This document shows, piece after piece, positions 15,786-25,171 of a DNA stretch of 32,986 nt (its first letter is position 1; the number at the start of each line of letters is the position of its first letter). Location of the stretch: positions 1 to 32,986 of the forward strand of contig JAHEYJ010000021.1 of assembly GCA_023251675.1 (NCBI GenBank). The letters run 5' to 3'. Origin of the DNA: Bacteroidota bacterium (GTDB lineage Bacteria > Bacteroidota > Bacteroidia > Palsa-948). A model generated the notes under the pieces. That model ran no database searches. It was not told the origin of the DNA and worked only from the letters and a program-made list of their open reading frames with translations. The translations under genes and the position numbers were made by a program.

Positions 15786-16733
15786 ATGCAAAGCTCAGAA
15801 AGAATAAAATGCATTATCATCGGCTCCGGCCCTGCGGGTTATACAGCTGCCATTTATGCAGCTCGTGCTGACCTGAAACCGGTTATGATAGCCGGAATGG
15901 AACCGGGCGGTCAATTGATGACGACGACGGAAGTAGATAATTTTCCGGGTTATCCGGACGGAGTGCAGGGACCGAAACTTATGGATGACTTACGAAAACA
16001 GGCGGAACGGTTCGGTACAGTTGTTCGTTATGAATTTGTTTCTTCTGTCGATTTTTCTTCACGCCCTTTTAAAGTAACCGTAAATGAGAAAGACATTTTA
16101 TTTGCTGATTCAATAATCATTTCGACCGGTGCCACAGCCAAATGGCTCGAGCTTGAATCGGAGCAGCGGTTGCGGAAAATAAGCGGAGGGGTTTCTGCCT
16201 GTGCAGTATGCGATGGTTTCTTCTTCAAGGGCCAGGACGTTGCAATAGTTGGAGGCGGTGATACGGCAGCTGAAGAAGCAACATACCTTGCTAATATTTG
16301 CAAAAAGGTTTACATGATTGTGCGGAAGGATTTCCTGCGCGCTTCAAAAGCAATGCAAAGCCGTGTAGAGCATACGGCAAACATTGAAATGCTTTACAAT
16401 CATGAAACCATCGAAGTGCTGGGAGATAAGGGTGTTTCAGGAGCCCTTTTGAAAAATGTAAAAACCGGTGCTCAAAAGAAAATCGACATCGCCGGCTTTT
16501 TTGTAGCGATCGGACATCATCCAAACACGTCGGTTTTTAAAGGTAAGTTAGACCTTGATGAGCAGGGGTATATAAAAACCATTCCGGGCACAGCGCAAAC
16601 AAATGTAGAAGGAGTTTTCGCCAGCGGCGATGTGCAGGATAAAACCTACCGGCAGGCAATTACGGCTGCAGGCTCCGGATGCATGGCAGCGCTGGATGCC
16701 GAACGATGGCTGGCTTCAAAGGGGAATCACTGA
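15786..16733 (+). CDS. trxB: Thioredoxin-disulfide reductase
   Basis: 315 residues. It uses NADPH and FAD to reduce thioredoxin in the cytoplasm. The FAD-binding motif GSGPAGYTAAIYAARA is at residues 13-28, the redox-active pair CAVC at 139-142, the NADPH motif GGGDTAAEEA at 156-165, and the late FAD motif VFASGDVQDKTYRQA near the end. Length and domain order (FAD, NADPH insert, FAD) are standard. The ATG at 15786 is the only sensible start. It is preceded by a run of T and a 7/8 match to the -7 box (TAAACTTG at 15761-15768), so it may have its own promoter. Confidence 0.96.
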   Translation: MQSSERIKCIIIGSGPAGYTAAIYAARADLKPVMIAGMEPGGQLMTTTEVDNFPGYPDGVQGPKLMDDLRKQAERFGTVVRYEFVSSVDFSSRPFKVTVNEKDILFADSIIISTGATAKWLELESEQRLRKISGGVSACAVCDGFFFKGQDVAIVGGGDTAAEEATYLANICKKVYMIVRKDFLRASKAMQSRVEHTANIEMLYNHETIEVLGDKGVSGALLKNVKTGAQKKIDIAGFFVAIGHHPNTSVFKGKLDLDEQGYIKTIPGTAQTNVEGVFASGDVQDKTYRQAITAAGSGCMAALDAERWLASKGNH

Positions 16734-16824
16734 TTTTCAAAATTGTTTTTCATCCCTTCGGGCGCAGAATTTTCTTAGTTTTATCCCAATGAACTGCGGA
16801 ACAAAATTTGCTTTCACCGGCTTT

Positions 16825-17547
16825 ATGAAAAAAAGACGATTTAACCTTGTTTCTTGTTTTTTATTTTTTGTTTCGGTTTCTTTCTCTCAGGTAAAAAAAG
16901 GGGAGACGTATGAATTTAAGGACGTTTATGATTCTGCTTATGGTATTAATGTATACGAAGCGCTGAATATGGGTACCGGAGGCGACTCCACCCGGAACGA
17001 TGCAAAGGGATATGCAGCGCAGGGCTGGTATGAAGATTTCTACCCGAACGGGCAAACCCTTCATAAAGGATATTACATTGACGGCCAGTTAAAAGCCTAT
17101 AAAAACTTTTTTGAGAACGGGCAAGTGGAACGGGAATTCAAAATGACCGATCTTAATAAAAGCTCAATGAATGTATTTTATAAGGATGGAAAACCAAGAT
17201 CCATTATTGCCTATTCCGATAAAAATGCGATCAAAGAAGAAGATTATTTTGAAAGCGGGCAGCTGGAGTATATTGAAGAATATGATAAGAAAGGAGAATT
17301 CTACTTACAACGCAAATTTTTCAATCCAAACGGAAAACCTACCTCGCTGCTTGAAATCACAGACCAGAAACGACGACTATATTCAAGCAAAGAATATTAT
17401 GATAATGGAAATATTAAAGAAGAAGGGCCTATGGTTTACAGCGAAGAAGTGGGAGATTACCAGAAGAACGGTAAATGGAAATTTTATAAAGAGGATGGCA
17501 GCCTGAAGGAAGAAAAAACATACGCCAAAGGCGAAGAAGGAGACTAG
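16825..17547 (+). CDS. Secreted YwqK/MORN-like repeat protein
   Basis: 240 residues from MKKRRFNLVSCFLFFVSVSFSQ, a clean signal peptide. An in-frame ATG at 16789 sits 5 bp after a near-consensus box (TAGTTTTA) and would add 12 residues, but it would spoil the signal peptide. The mature protein is built of 20-25-residue units with the pattern YxxGQLKxYKxFFENGQVExEF: WYEDFYPNGQTLHKGYY, YKNFFENGQVEREF, VFYKDGKPRSIIAY, DYFESGQLEYIEEY, EYYDNGNIKEEG, WKFYKEDGSLKEEKTY. These are MORN_2/YwqK-type repeats. The antitoxin name used for YwqK is not well founded for such exported forms. Its stop overlaps the next start by one base, so the two are translationally coupled. Confidence 0.82.
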   Translation: MKKRRFNLVSCFLFFVSVSFSQVKKGETYEFKDVYDSAYGINVYEALNMGTGGDSTRNDAKGYAAQGWYEDFYPNGQTLHKGYYIDGQLKAYKNFFENGQVEREFKMTDLNKSSMNVFYKDGKPRSIIAYSDKNAIKEEDYFESGQLEYIEEYDKKGEFYLQRKFFNPNGKPTSLLEITDQKRRLYSSKEYYDNGNIKEEGPMVYSEEVGDYQKNGKWKFYKEDGSLKEEKTYAKGEEGD

Positions 17548-18404
17548 TGAAGAACCTTCAAAAAATATTTTTATTACTGCTTCCTTTTTTTCTCATCTTT
17601 TTATTTTCATGTTCAACTTCCAGTTTCTTTTATTATCCGTCAAAGGAAATAACGCATCACCCTGATACAACACGTTGCCGTTATGAAGAAGTGAATTTTA
17701 TTGCTTCGGATGGCAATACCCTTAACGGCTGGTTCGTCAAACCTCAAAGTGATACAGTAAAAATCATTGCAACCATTTTATTTCTTCACGGAAATGGCGG
17801 AAATATCGGGTATCAGTTTCTGCCATTGGAAGTGTTGGCTCAGAAAGGATTCCAGGGTTTGGTGTTTGATTACGAAGGTTACGGAAAATCAGGCGGCAAA
17901 CCTTCACAGGAAAAAGTACTGGATGACGCGATCCGGGCAGCCGATTACCTGACGGGAAGAAAGGACGTTGAGAATACAAAGCTTATTCTGTTCGGGCAAT
18001 CACTGGGCGCTCATCTGGCTTGCGTCGCAGCCTGTAAAATAGAAGACCATTTCTCCGGAAAAAGTCCGATCGATGCTTTTGTTATTGAAGGGGCATTTAC
18101 TTCTCACAGGGACATTGCTGCTTATACCAGCCGAAAGCAATTTTTTGTTCCGGGTTTTATTGCCCGTATGTTTGTTCCAAGCAAATACAATGCGATCGAT
18201 TATATCGATAAAATTCCGGTTCCCAAACTGGTCATTCACAGCTCGGAAGACAAAGTATGCCCGTTCTATATGGGGAAAGAACTTTTTGAAAAGGCAAAAG
18301 AACCGAAACAATTTTGGGAGATCAAGGGAAGTCATATTGCAGCTTGCCGGTTATATAGCGATGAATTTGTTGCAAAGTTCAAGGGAATAATTTCTCAAAA
18401 GTAA
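17547..18404 (+). CDS. Alpha/beta hydrolase lipoprotein (BEM46/COG1073-like)
   Basis: 285 residues starting at a GTG that shares its G with the preceding TAG stop (TAGTG). MKNLQKIFLLLLPFFLIFLFSC is a lipoprotein signal with Cys near 22. The hydrolase domain shows the oxyanion segment LFLHGNGGNIGY, the nucleophile elbow FGQSLGAHLA (Ser near 151), an acid in HSSEDKVCPF and a catalytic His in KGSHIAACR. All three triad members are present. Homologues are serine hydrolases or peptidases of unknown substrate. The envelope location fits the neighbouring secreted repeat protein, with which it forms a coupled pair. Confidence 0.88.
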   Translation: MKNLQKIFLLLLPFFLIFLFSCSTSSFFYYPSKEITHHPDTTRCRYEEVNFIASDGNTLNGWFVKPQSDTVKIIATILFLHGNGGNIGYQFLPLEVLAQKGFQGLVFDYEGYGKSGGKPSQEKVLDDAIRAADYLTGRKDVENTKLILFGQSLGAHLACVAACKIEDHFSGKSPIDAFVIEGAFTSHRDIAAYTSRKQFFVPGFIARMFVPSKYNAIDYIDKIPVPKLVIHSSEDKVCPFYMGKELFEKAKEPKQFWEIKGSHIAACRLYSDEFVAKFKGIISQK

Positions 18405-18413
18405 ATCTCTGCT

Positions 18414-18421
18414 TATCTTTG
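18414..18421 (+). promoter_or_regulatory. TAnnTTTG -7 box five bases before the TMTC-like gene
   Basis: TATCTTTG, full consensus match, ending 5 bp before the ATG at 18427. It implies a leaderless or nearly leaderless transcript. Confidence 0.45.
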
Positions 18422-18426
18422 CCGGA

Positions 18427-20445
18427 ATGAGGAAAAGAAATCATTATATAGCCGTGCTGGTTTTATTCTGTTTGCTGCTGGCGGCTTATTCCAATCATTT
18501 TCAGAACTCATTTCACTTCGACGATTCCCATACAATTTCCAATAACCTGTACATTCAGAACTTAAAGAACATTCCTTCTTTTTTTAAAAGTTCGGAAACG
18601 TTCAGTTCGCTTCCTTCCAACCAGTCGTACCGGCCGGTGGTTACGACTACCCTCGCTATCGATTACTGGCTCGGGAATGGACTGAACCCATTTTACTTTC
18701 ATCTTTCAACATTCATTTTGTTTATTGTACAGGGAATACTGCTGTTTTTTCTTTTTAAAAAGATATTTTCTTTTTCATCGGACAATAAAAATATAGTTTA
18801 CGCGGCTCTTGTCTCGACTGCCTGTTTTCTCCTTCATCCGGCCATAGCGGAAACCATTAATTATATCATTGCCCGAAGCGATTCCCTTTCCACATTGTTT
18901 GTTGCCCTTGCCTTTGTGATGTATATCTTTTCTCCGGTCTGCAAGAAATATTATTTGTACCTGCTTCCGGTACTTATCGGGGCATTGGCGAAAGTGCCTG
19001 CCATCATGTTTGCGCCGATGCTTCTTGTTTACATTTTGCTTTTCGAAAAGAATGTATCTTTTTTTGAAATTTTTAAAAAGAAAAATAGTTCAAAGCTGAA
19101 ATCTTCGGTACTAATATCTATGCCGTCATTTATACTATGTGGAATTCTATATGTATTGATCCGAAAGATGGAGCCCAGCTGGGTGGCGGGAGGAATATCG
19201 CGATACCAGTATGTAATTACGCAGCCGTACGTGATCTTTCATTATTGCAGAACTTTTTTCTTTCCGCTCTGGCTTTCAGCGGATACAGACTGGACTGTTT
19301 TCGAATCCATTTTAAGCCTGAAAGCTATTTTCGGTTTTGTTTTCTGCTTTGTCCTTTTGCTGCTGGGCATTCGTAGTTCCGGCAATCAAAAGTGGCGTCC
19401 TGTTTCATTCGGAATAGCCTGGTTCTTTATTGCACTCATTCCGACTTCAAGTATTGTCCCGCTGGCCGAAGTGATGAATGACCATCGTGTTTATTTCCCG
19501 TTCATCGGATTGGTCCTGGCGATCGGCTGGAGTGTGTTCCTTCTTTTAGAAAAATTAAGGATCCCATCTGCTGTTACAATTGTTTTATGTATCCTGGTTC
19601 TTTTTTCTTTTGCCTATGGTACTTACGAACGGAACAACGTATGGAGAACGGAGGAAACGTTATGGAAAGATGTTACGGAAAAGAGTCCGCGCAATGCCCG
19701 CGGCTTAATGAACTACGGACTGGTACTCATGGAGAAAGCGGATTACGCAGGTGCTGAAGATTATTTCAACCGTGCTCTGAAATTATGGCCTTACTATGCA
19801 TACCTGCATATTAATATGGGGATTTTGAAAGGAGCAACCAATCATCCGGCAGAAGCGGAGAAGTATTTTCTCAATGCCATTAATTATAGAAGCGATTCCC
19901 CCGAAACCTATTATTACTATGCCCGTTTTTTACATGAACAGAAGCGTGACGCAGAGGCCATCCAAATGTTAAATAAAACGCTGGAGCGATCCAAAGCGCA
20001 TACGTTGGGGAGGTACTTGCTGATGGCAATTTATTTTGATAATTCGGATTTTGAAAAACTAAAGCAGCTGGCCGAAGAAACACTTCGGATCATTCCGGGC
20101 GATTCGCAGGCAACCTATTTTCTGGATGCGTCTGTAGGAAAAAAGTCAAAACTTGAAATGGCCAAAGAAGCGGCAAGTACAAATCCTTCTGCGGAGAATT
20201 ACCTGAACCTTTCACTTGAATATTATAATGCAGGGAAGTTCGAAGAATGTATTCAGGCGTGTGAGGAAGCATTAAAGATCAGGCCCGATTATGGACTTGC
20301 CTACAATAATATGTGTTCTGCTTACAATGAGCTGAAGAACCCGGATAAAGCGGTTGAGGCAGGACAAAAAGCAGTTCAGCTCATGCCGGAAAATCAGCTA
20401 GCGAAGAACAACCTTGATTGGGCGAAAAGACAAAAAGAAAAATAA
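18427..20445 (+). CDS. TMTC-like GT-C glycosyltransferase with C-terminal TPRs
   Basis: 672 residues. The N-terminal 400 or so form a multi-span membrane domain. Its first loop carries FHFDDSHTISNN, with the paired Asp expected at the catalytic site of GT-C protein O-mannosyltransferases, then SYRPVVTTTLAIDYWLGNGLNPFYFHLSTF, the arrangement seen in TMTC proteins. From about 405 to the end are TPR units (ARGLMNYGLVLMEKADYAGAEDYFNRALKLWP..., LAYNNMCSAYNELKNPDKAVEAGQKAVQLMPENQLAKNNL). It probably transfers a sugar from a lipid carrier to exported proteins; donor and target are unknown. It stands alone, with its own -7 box and a 150-bp gap before recQ. Confidence 0.85.
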   Translation: MRKRNHYIAVLVLFCLLLAAYSNHFQNSFHFDDSHTISNNLYIQNLKNIPSFFKSSETFSSLPSNQSYRPVVTTTLAIDYWLGNGLNPFYFHLSTFILFIVQGILLFFLFKKIFSFSSDNKNIVYAALVSTACFLLHPAIAETINYIIARSDSLSTLFVALAFVMYIFSPVCKKYYLYLLPVLIGALAKVPAIMFAPMLLVYILLFEKNVSFFEIFKKKNSSKLKSSVLISMPSFILCGILYVLIRKMEPSWVAGGISRYQYVITQPYVIFHYCRTFFFPLWLSADTDWTVFESILSLKAIFGFVFCFVLLLLGIRSSGNQKWRPVSFGIAWFFIALIPTSSIVPLAEVMNDHRVYFPFIGLVLAIGWSVFLLLEKLRIPSAVTIVLCILVLFSFAYGTYERNNVWRTEETLWKDVTEKSPRNARGLMNYGLVLMEKADYAGAEDYFNRALKLWPYYAYLHINMGILKGATNHPAEAEKYFLNAINYRSDSPETYYYYARFLHEQKRDAEAIQMLNKTLERSKAHTLGRYLLMAIYFDNSDFEKLKQLAEETLRIIPGDSQATYFLDASVGKKSKLEMAKEAASTNPSAENYLNLSLEYYNAGKFEECIQACEEALKIRPDYGLAYNNMCSAYNELKNPDKAVEAGQKAVQLMPENQLAKNNLDWAKRQKEK

Positions 20446-20597
20446 GATTTAGTCATTTCCTCCTCTGTAAATCCCTTCCGGATCCAATCTAAAATACGCT
20501 AAAATATTTCTTCTGAGTAAGATAAAAATTGTATATTCACTTAGCCAAGAAATAAACCAGTGAAAAGCAGAAAAGTAAACCAAATCAGCAAGTTGAA

Positions 20598-22805
20598 ATG
20601 GCATCGGTAGCTCAGGAAGTTTCCCTTAAAGGACATCTGAAAAAAATCTTCGGGTTCACCAAATTCAAAGGCGAACAGGAGGAAATTATTCAAAATGTCC
20701 TGAACGGAAAGGATACGTTCGTCATCATGCCAACGGGCGGTGGCAAATCGCTTTGTTATCAGCTCCCGGCGCTTATCAGTGAAGGAACTGCCATTGTGGT
20801 TTCTCCGCTTATTGCCCTTATGAAAAACCAGGTGGACCTGATCCGTGGTTTCGGCACCAAAGATAATATCGCACACTTTCTCAACTCATCGCTTGCAAAA
20901 GCAGAAATAATAAAAGTCAAGCAGGAACTTACCGATGGTAAGACGAAGATCCTTTATGTTGCTCCGGAATCTCTTGCCAAAGAAGCGAACGTTGATTTTT
21001 TCAAGAACATAAATATTTCCTTCATTGCCATTGACGAAGCGCATTGCATCTCGGAATGGGGACATGATTTCCGCCCGGAGTACCGGCGCATCCGCGAACT
21101 CATCAATGAAATCGGAAGAGTGCCAATCATCGCATTGACCGCGACTGCCACTCCGAAAGTTCAGCAGGATATTCTTAAGAACCTGAACATTCCGGAAGCG
21201 GCGGTTTTCAAAGCGTCGTTCAACCGCCCGAATTTGTATTATGAAGTACGCTCAAAGATCGAAGCGCCCAAGCAGATCATTAAATACATCCGGAAGAACC
21301 AGGGAAAGTCAGGTATTATTTATTGCCTGAGCAGAAAGCAAACCGAAGCGCTTGCCAATACATTAAATGTGAACGGCATCCGCGCGCTTCCTTATCATGC
21401 AGGTTTGGATAAAGATGTGCGAACCAAAACGCAGGACCAGTTCCTGATGGAAGAAATTGAAGTGATTGTAGCAACGATTGCTTTTGGAATGGGCATCGAC
21501 AAACCCGATGTGCGTTTTGTGATGCATTATGATATTCCGAAATCGCTGGAAGGATATTACCAGGAAACCGGCCGCTCGGGCCGTGATGGCGGAGAAGGAC
21601 GGTGCATTGCATTCTACAGCGAAGCCGATATTCAGAAGCTTGAAAAATTCCTCAAGGGAAAACCGGTGGCTGAACAGGAGATCAATCGCCAGCTTATTCA
21701 GGAAGTGGTGACCTATTCTGAATCGTCAGTTTGCCGAAGAAAAACACTGTTGCATTATTTTGGTGAGAAATATGAGCAGGAGAATTGCGGCAACTGCGAC
21801 AACTGTACAAATCCAAAGAAAAAATTTGAAGGAAAGGATGATGTCGAGCTGCTGATCGGTGCCATTATTGAAATGAAGGAAAAGTTCAAAGCAAAACATA
21901 TCGTTCATGTGCTTACCGGCACATTGACCTCTTTCATCAAACAATACAAACATCATGAATTAGAAATTTTTGGTAAAGGCGCGGAAGATGATAAAGATGA
22001 AAAATATTGGAACGCAGTTATCCGGCAGGCGCATGTTGCCGGATTGCTTTCAAAAGACATTGAGAATTATGGTTTGCTTAAAGTAACGAAGGAGGGAAGA
22101 AAATTTCTTGAGAATCCGACTTCCTTTATGCTTACGAAGGATCACGATTTTGCAAGTCCGGAAGAAGAAGATGACGATGATATTGTAGCAAGCGGAAACG
22201 GAGGAGGGGCGCTTGATCAGACCATATATAATATGTTAAAAGACCTGGTGAAACAGATCGCAAAAAAGCAAAAGCTTCCACCTTACGTTATTTTCTCAGA
22301 GAACTCCCTTTCTGAAATGTCGATCAACTATCCGACAACGGTTGAAGAAGTTTCAAAGATCTCCGGTGTCGGGCCGGGAAAAGCGCAGCGTTACGGCGAT
22401 GCGGTTGCAAAAATGATCGCAAAATATGTCAAGGAGAATGAGATCGAGCGGCCGCAGGATTTTATTGTAAAGTCAGTTGCCAATAAATCGGTTCTTAAAA
22501 TATCGCTCATCCAGGCGATAGACCGTAAGATCGGACTGGAAGAAATTGCTGAGTCAAAAGGTTTATCCATGAAAGAACTGATCGGGGAGTTAGAAAGTAT
22601 TGTATCTGCCGGCACACGCGTTAACATCACGCATTATATTGACGAGGCGGTCGACGATGACAAGCAAGACGCTATTTATGAATACCTCCGTGAATCGGAC
22701 ACAGATTCTGTTCCTGAAGCATTGAAAGAACTGGGCGAAGATGAGTATACCGAAGATGAAGTCCGGCTGATGCGGATAAAATTCATTTCGGAGTTCGGAA
22801 ATTAA
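20598..22805 (+). CDS. recQ: ATP-dependent DNA helicase RecQ
   Basis: 735 residues, a 3'-to-5' helicase for recombination and repair. Walker A is MPTGGGKS (about 44-51) and the DEAH box is IDEAHCISEWGHDFRPEYRRI (about 143 on). Motif VI is YYQETGRSGRDG, and the zinc-binding Cys cluster CRRK...ENCGNCDNC lies near 378-402. A winged-helix RQC domain follows, then an HRDC domain (LKDLVKQIAKKQKLPPYVIFSENSL...GVGPGKAQRYG) and an extra acidic C-terminal helix-turn-helix-like region seen in the longer Bacteroidota RecQ. All key residues are present. Confidence 0.97.
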   Translation: MASVAQEVSLKGHLKKIFGFTKFKGEQEEIIQNVLNGKDTFVIMPTGGGKSLCYQLPALISEGTAIVVSPLIALMKNQVDLIRGFGTKDNIAHFLNSSLAKAEIIKVKQELTDGKTKILYVAPESLAKEANVDFFKNINISFIAIDEAHCISEWGHDFRPEYRRIRELINEIGRVPIIALTATATPKVQQDILKNLNIPEAAVFKASFNRPNLYYEVRSKIEAPKQIIKYIRKNQGKSGIIYCLSRKQTEALANTLNVNGIRALPYHAGLDKDVRTKTQDQFLMEEIEVIVATIAFGMGIDKPDVRFVMHYDIPKSLEGYYQETGRSGRDGGEGRCIAFYSEADIQKLEKFLKGKPVAEQEINRQLIQEVVTYSESSVCRRKTLLHYFGEKYEQENCGNCDNCTNPKKKFEGKDDVELLIGAIIEMKEKFKAKHIVHVLTGTLTSFIKQYKHHELEIFGKGAEDDKDEKYWNAVIRQAHVAGLLSKDIENYGLLKVTKEGRKFLENPTSFMLTKDHDFASPEEEDDDDIVASGNGGGALDQTIYNMLKDLVKQIAKKQKLPPYVIFSENSLSEMSINYPTTVEEVSKISGVGPGKAQRYGDAVAKMIAKYVKENEIERPQDFIVKSVANKSVLKISLIQAIDRKIGLEEIAESKGLSMKELIGELESIVSAGTRVNITHYIDEAVDDDKQDAIYEYLRESDTDSVPEALKELGEDEYTEDEVRLMRIKFISEFGN

Positions 22806-22829
22806 TCAAAGAATTTATTGCGTGAATAT

Positions 22830-23232
22830 TTGGGCGCGCCCCTCTCCGTCACCTGACGGATCGGGTCGGGCTATTCGCTGCAATCTTTGGCGGCGCGTCA
22901 TTGCGAGGGAGTCTTCGACCGGGGCAATCTGTGTCGTTACGCGCAGCCAAAGGATTTTTGCGGATTTTATCCCGATGTATATCGGGAATCCCTCGCGCAA
23001 CAGCCCTGTGTGGCGGGAAATTTCTTTACCCCGTGCTGAAGCACGGGGCGATCAATATTAAACCCCTACGGGGTTTTTATTTCACGGCCTTAGAGAAATG
23101 CTTGGCAAAACAAGGAATGGCAGATGGCGTTTATCCCCCTCTGGGAGGCCTGCCTGCCGGACAGGCAGGGGGCGTAGGGGGAGGACTGCATTCTTCCCAG
23201 CCGAGTCTCCTTTCAAGGACTCGGATGAGTAA
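22830..23232. repeat. Gene-free mosaic of palindromic elements between recQ and the DUF2442 gene
   Basis: The 431-bp convergent gap holds no believable gene. In order it contains: TCCGTCA-CC-TGACGGA (22845-22860); a unit near 22896-22932 with CGTCATTGCGAGG...GGCAATCTG; TCCCGAT-GTAT-ATCGGGA (22970-22987); CCCCGTGCT-GA-AGCACGGGG (23029-23048); AAACCCC-TAC-GGGGTTT (23060-23076); and a nested pair in which TCCCCCT/AGGGGGA (23134-23140, 23176-23182) encloses CCTGCCTG/CAGGCAGG (23149-23156, 23162-23169). A CCGAGTC...GACTCGG hairpin ends it (23201-23224). Several look like dispersed repeat types I have met in Bacteroidota draft genomes, unverified here. Confidence 0.7.
23060..23079 (+). terminator. 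Possible distal terminator downstream of recQ
   Basis: AAACCCC-TAC-GGGGTTT stem of 7 bp followed by further T. It is 255 bp after the recQ stop and part of the palindrome cluster, so termination may be only one of its effects. Confidence 0.35.
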
Positions 23233-23236
23233 ATGA

Positions 23237-23548
23237 TCAACGATTTTTCACTTTGTAGGCAGCTTTGGGTTCAGCGGCAAAAGAATTCGCAAAATGATAG
23301 CGGTACTGCTGTTCTTTTCCGAGAAATTGCTCGATGTGGAATACTTCATCGCATTTGTCAAAAATTAATATTTGCCCATCGCCAATGTGATAATGCTTTC
23401 TTTCTTTTTCATTAAGGCGTTTAAGAGAAGGAAAATATTTGAGAGGGACGGTAATTATTCGCCCATCTTCAAGAAAGATACGTATGCTTCCTTTTTCGGA
23501 GAAATCAATTTTATCAATGACCGGTGATATATTATTAATGCCCTCCAT
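23237..23548 (-). CDS. DUF2442 protein
   Basis: 103 residues. The core VIDKIDFSEKGSIRIFLEDGRIITVPLKYFPSLKRLNEKERKHYHIGDGQILIFDKCDEVFHIEQFLG has the DUF2442 pattern: a beta-hairpin with DGR, then VPLxxFPxL, an Arg/His-rich helix, an IGxGxxIxF strand and a De-x-hIExFLG end. The C-terminal 25 residues are an extension. Its ATG overlaps the preceding stop (TAATG), so it is translated with the DUF4160 gene. Such pairs are widespread, mobile-looking and suspected toxin-antitoxin modules, but no activity is established. Confidence 0.85.
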   Translation of the reverse strand: MEGINNISPVIDKIDFSEKGSIRIFLEDGRIITVPLKYFPSLKRLNEKERKHYHIGDGQILIFDKCDEVFHIEQFLGKEQQYRYHFANSFAAEPKAAYKVKNR

Positions 23549-23829
23549 TATTTAAGTTTCAGAGAAATTGGTTTTGATTTTTTCCCTTTAGCAAAGTTAA
23601 GGATTTTGCTTTTGATTTCATCTTGATTTATTTCAATCAATTTTACCGCAAGATTTATTTCCTTTTCAGTCAAATCCCCAGGATCAAATACTTGAATGGG
23701 ATTGAGCCATATTTTAGCTACCCGGCTTTTCCTCCCTTTTGTTTTAATAATGTGCAAATGCAATCTCTCTTTCAAATCATAGGATACAATAAAAAACGCC
23801 AGAAATTTATAAACTGCAATTTTTGGCAT
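23548..23829 (-). CDS. DUF4160 protein
   Basis: 93 residues: MPKIAVYKFLAFFIVSYDLKERLHLHIIKTKGRKSRVAKIWLNPIQVFDPGDLTEKEINLAVKLIEINQDEI. The MPKI start, a strand ending in an (R)LHLHI motif, a basic hairpin, AKIWL, and a helical tail are the DUF4160 layout. The two His of HLH are conserved in the family and could be catalytic or metal-binding; that is inference. It starts 16 bp after the metK stop on the same strand and overlaps the DUF2442 start, so the pair may depend on the metK transcript. It sits next to the palindrome cluster, as expected of an acquired module. Confidence 0.85.
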   Translation of the reverse strand: MPKIAVYKFLAFFIVSYDLKERLHLHIIKTKGRKSRVAKIWLNPIQVFDPGDLTEKEINLAVKLIEINQDEIKSKILNFAKGKKSKPISLKLK

Positions 23830-23845
23830 GTCAACAAAGGCGTTA

Positions 23846-25096
23846 TTATTTCGAAAACGCTTTCTTAAGCTTGCTTACATAATCCAGTTTTTCCCAGGTG
23901 AAAAGTTCAACGCGGACTTTTTTAACTCTTCCATCGGGTGAAGTGAATGTTTTTGTCACCCATTGGTTCTTTCTTCCCATGTGCCCGTAAGCGGCAGTTT
24001 CGCTGTAGATTGGGTTGCGGAGCTTGAAGCGCTGCTCGATGAAGTATGGTCGCATATCGAAAACCTTTTCAACTATTTTTCCGATCTGGCTGTCGTTCAG
24101 TTTAACTTTTGCTGTTCCGTACGTATCCACGCAGATACTGGTTGGTTTTGCAACACCGATCGCATAAGAAACCTGTACAAGCACTTCATTGCAGATTCCG
24201 GCAGCAACTAAATTTTTTGCAATGTGCCGTGTCGCATACGCGGCTGAACGGTCAACTTTGGATGGATCTTTTCCGGAGAAAGCTCCTCCGCCGTGCGCTC
24301 CTTTTCCGCCGTACGTGTCAACGATAATTTTTCTTCCCGTAACACCGGTATCTCCGTGCGGACCGCCGATCACAAATTTTCCGGTGGGATTGATGTGATA
24401 TTTTATTTTGTTGTTGAACAAATGTTTGTACTTCGGATATTTTGCTTTTACGCGCGGGATCAGGATCCGCACCATGTCATTATGAATTTTTTTCGCCATC
24501 ACCACATCGGAAGCGAAGTCATCATGCTGTGTGGAAACCACGATGGCATCAATACGAACCGGACGGTTGTTGTCGTCATACTCAAGTGTAACCTGTGACT
24601 TAGCATCCGGACGTAAATATTTTATCTGTTTATTCTCCCTGCGTAAAACAGCAAGCTCCAGTAAAAGTTTGTGGGCTAAGTCCAGCGCAAGCGGCATGTA
24701 GTCTTTTGTTTCGTTCGTTGCGTAGCCGAACATCATTCCCTGGTCGCCGGCGCCTTGCTCTTCTTTTTTCTTGCGCACAACACCTTGATTGATGTCAGAC
24801 GATTGTTCGTGGATGGCAGAAAGGATCCCGCATGAATCCGCTTCGAACATATATTCGCTTTTCACATAGCCGATCCTGCGGATAACCTGGCGTGCGATTT
24901 CCTGCACATCAAGATACGCGTGCGATTTTACTTCGCCGGCAAGAACAACTTGTCCGGTAGTAACAAGGGTTTCGCAGGCAACTTTGCTCTGCGGATCAAA
25001 AGCAAGAAAGTTATCAATAAGTGCATCAGAGATCTGGTCGGCAACTTTGTCAGGGTGGCCTTCGGATACTGATTCGGAGGTGAAGAGATAGGACAT
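23846..25096 (-). CDS. metK: S-adenosylmethionine synthetase
   Basis: 416 residues. It makes SAM from methionine and ATP in the cytoplasm. Visible motifs are the N-terminal [31 protein letters not shown], the methionine/ATP loop [20 protein letters not shown] and the P-loop-like [19 protein letters not shown]. Length is normal for Bacteroidota MetK. I looked upstream for a SAM riboswitch and saw none; the leader is about 40 nt past a 7/8 -7 box (TAAATTCG on the minus strand, 25139-25146). The two SAM-dependent methyltransferases elsewhere in the window are users of its product, not linked genes. Confidence 0.97.
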   Translation of the reverse strand: MSYLFTSESVSEGHPDKVADQISDALIDNFLAFDPQSKVACETLVTTGQVVLAGEVKSHAYLDVQEIARQVIRRIGYVKSEYMFEADSCGILSAIHEQSSDINQGVVRKKKEEQGAGDQGMMFGYATNETKDYMPLALDLAHKLLLELAVLRRENKQIKYLRPDAKSQVTLEYDDNNRPVRIDAIVVSTQHDDFASDVVMAKKIHNDMVRILIPRVKAKYPKYKHLFNNKIKYHINPTGKFVIGGPHGDTGVTGRKIIVDTYGGKGAHGGGAFSGKDPSKVDRSAAYATRHIAKNLVAAGICNEVLVQVSYAIGVAKPTSICVDTYGTAKVKLNDSQIGKIVEKVFDMRPYFIEQRFKLRNPIYSETAAYGHMGRKNQWVTKTFTSPDGRVKKVRVELFTWEKLDYVSKLKKAFSK

Positions 25097-25171
25097 AATT
25101 TTTTTATTCGTTAATGGTTAATCGTGATTAAGGAGAGCGAATTTAATATTTTTCTTTAACGGGGATATCGA

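Noticed and set aside
20446-20597. Promoter or hairpin in the gap before recQ
   Set aside because: I found no full TAnnTTTG match and no strong inverted repeat; there is only a weak direct repeat of GCTAAAATA-like words.
22822-23236. Open frames of 79 and 111 codons between recQ and the DUF2442 gene
   Set aside because: They consist of translated palindromes; there is no domain and no start context, and their length follows from the GC-rich repeats.
25097-25171. SAM riboswitch ahead of metK
   Set aside because: The leader is short and AT-rich with no SAM-I, SAM-II or SAM-IV-like conserved core that I can see.
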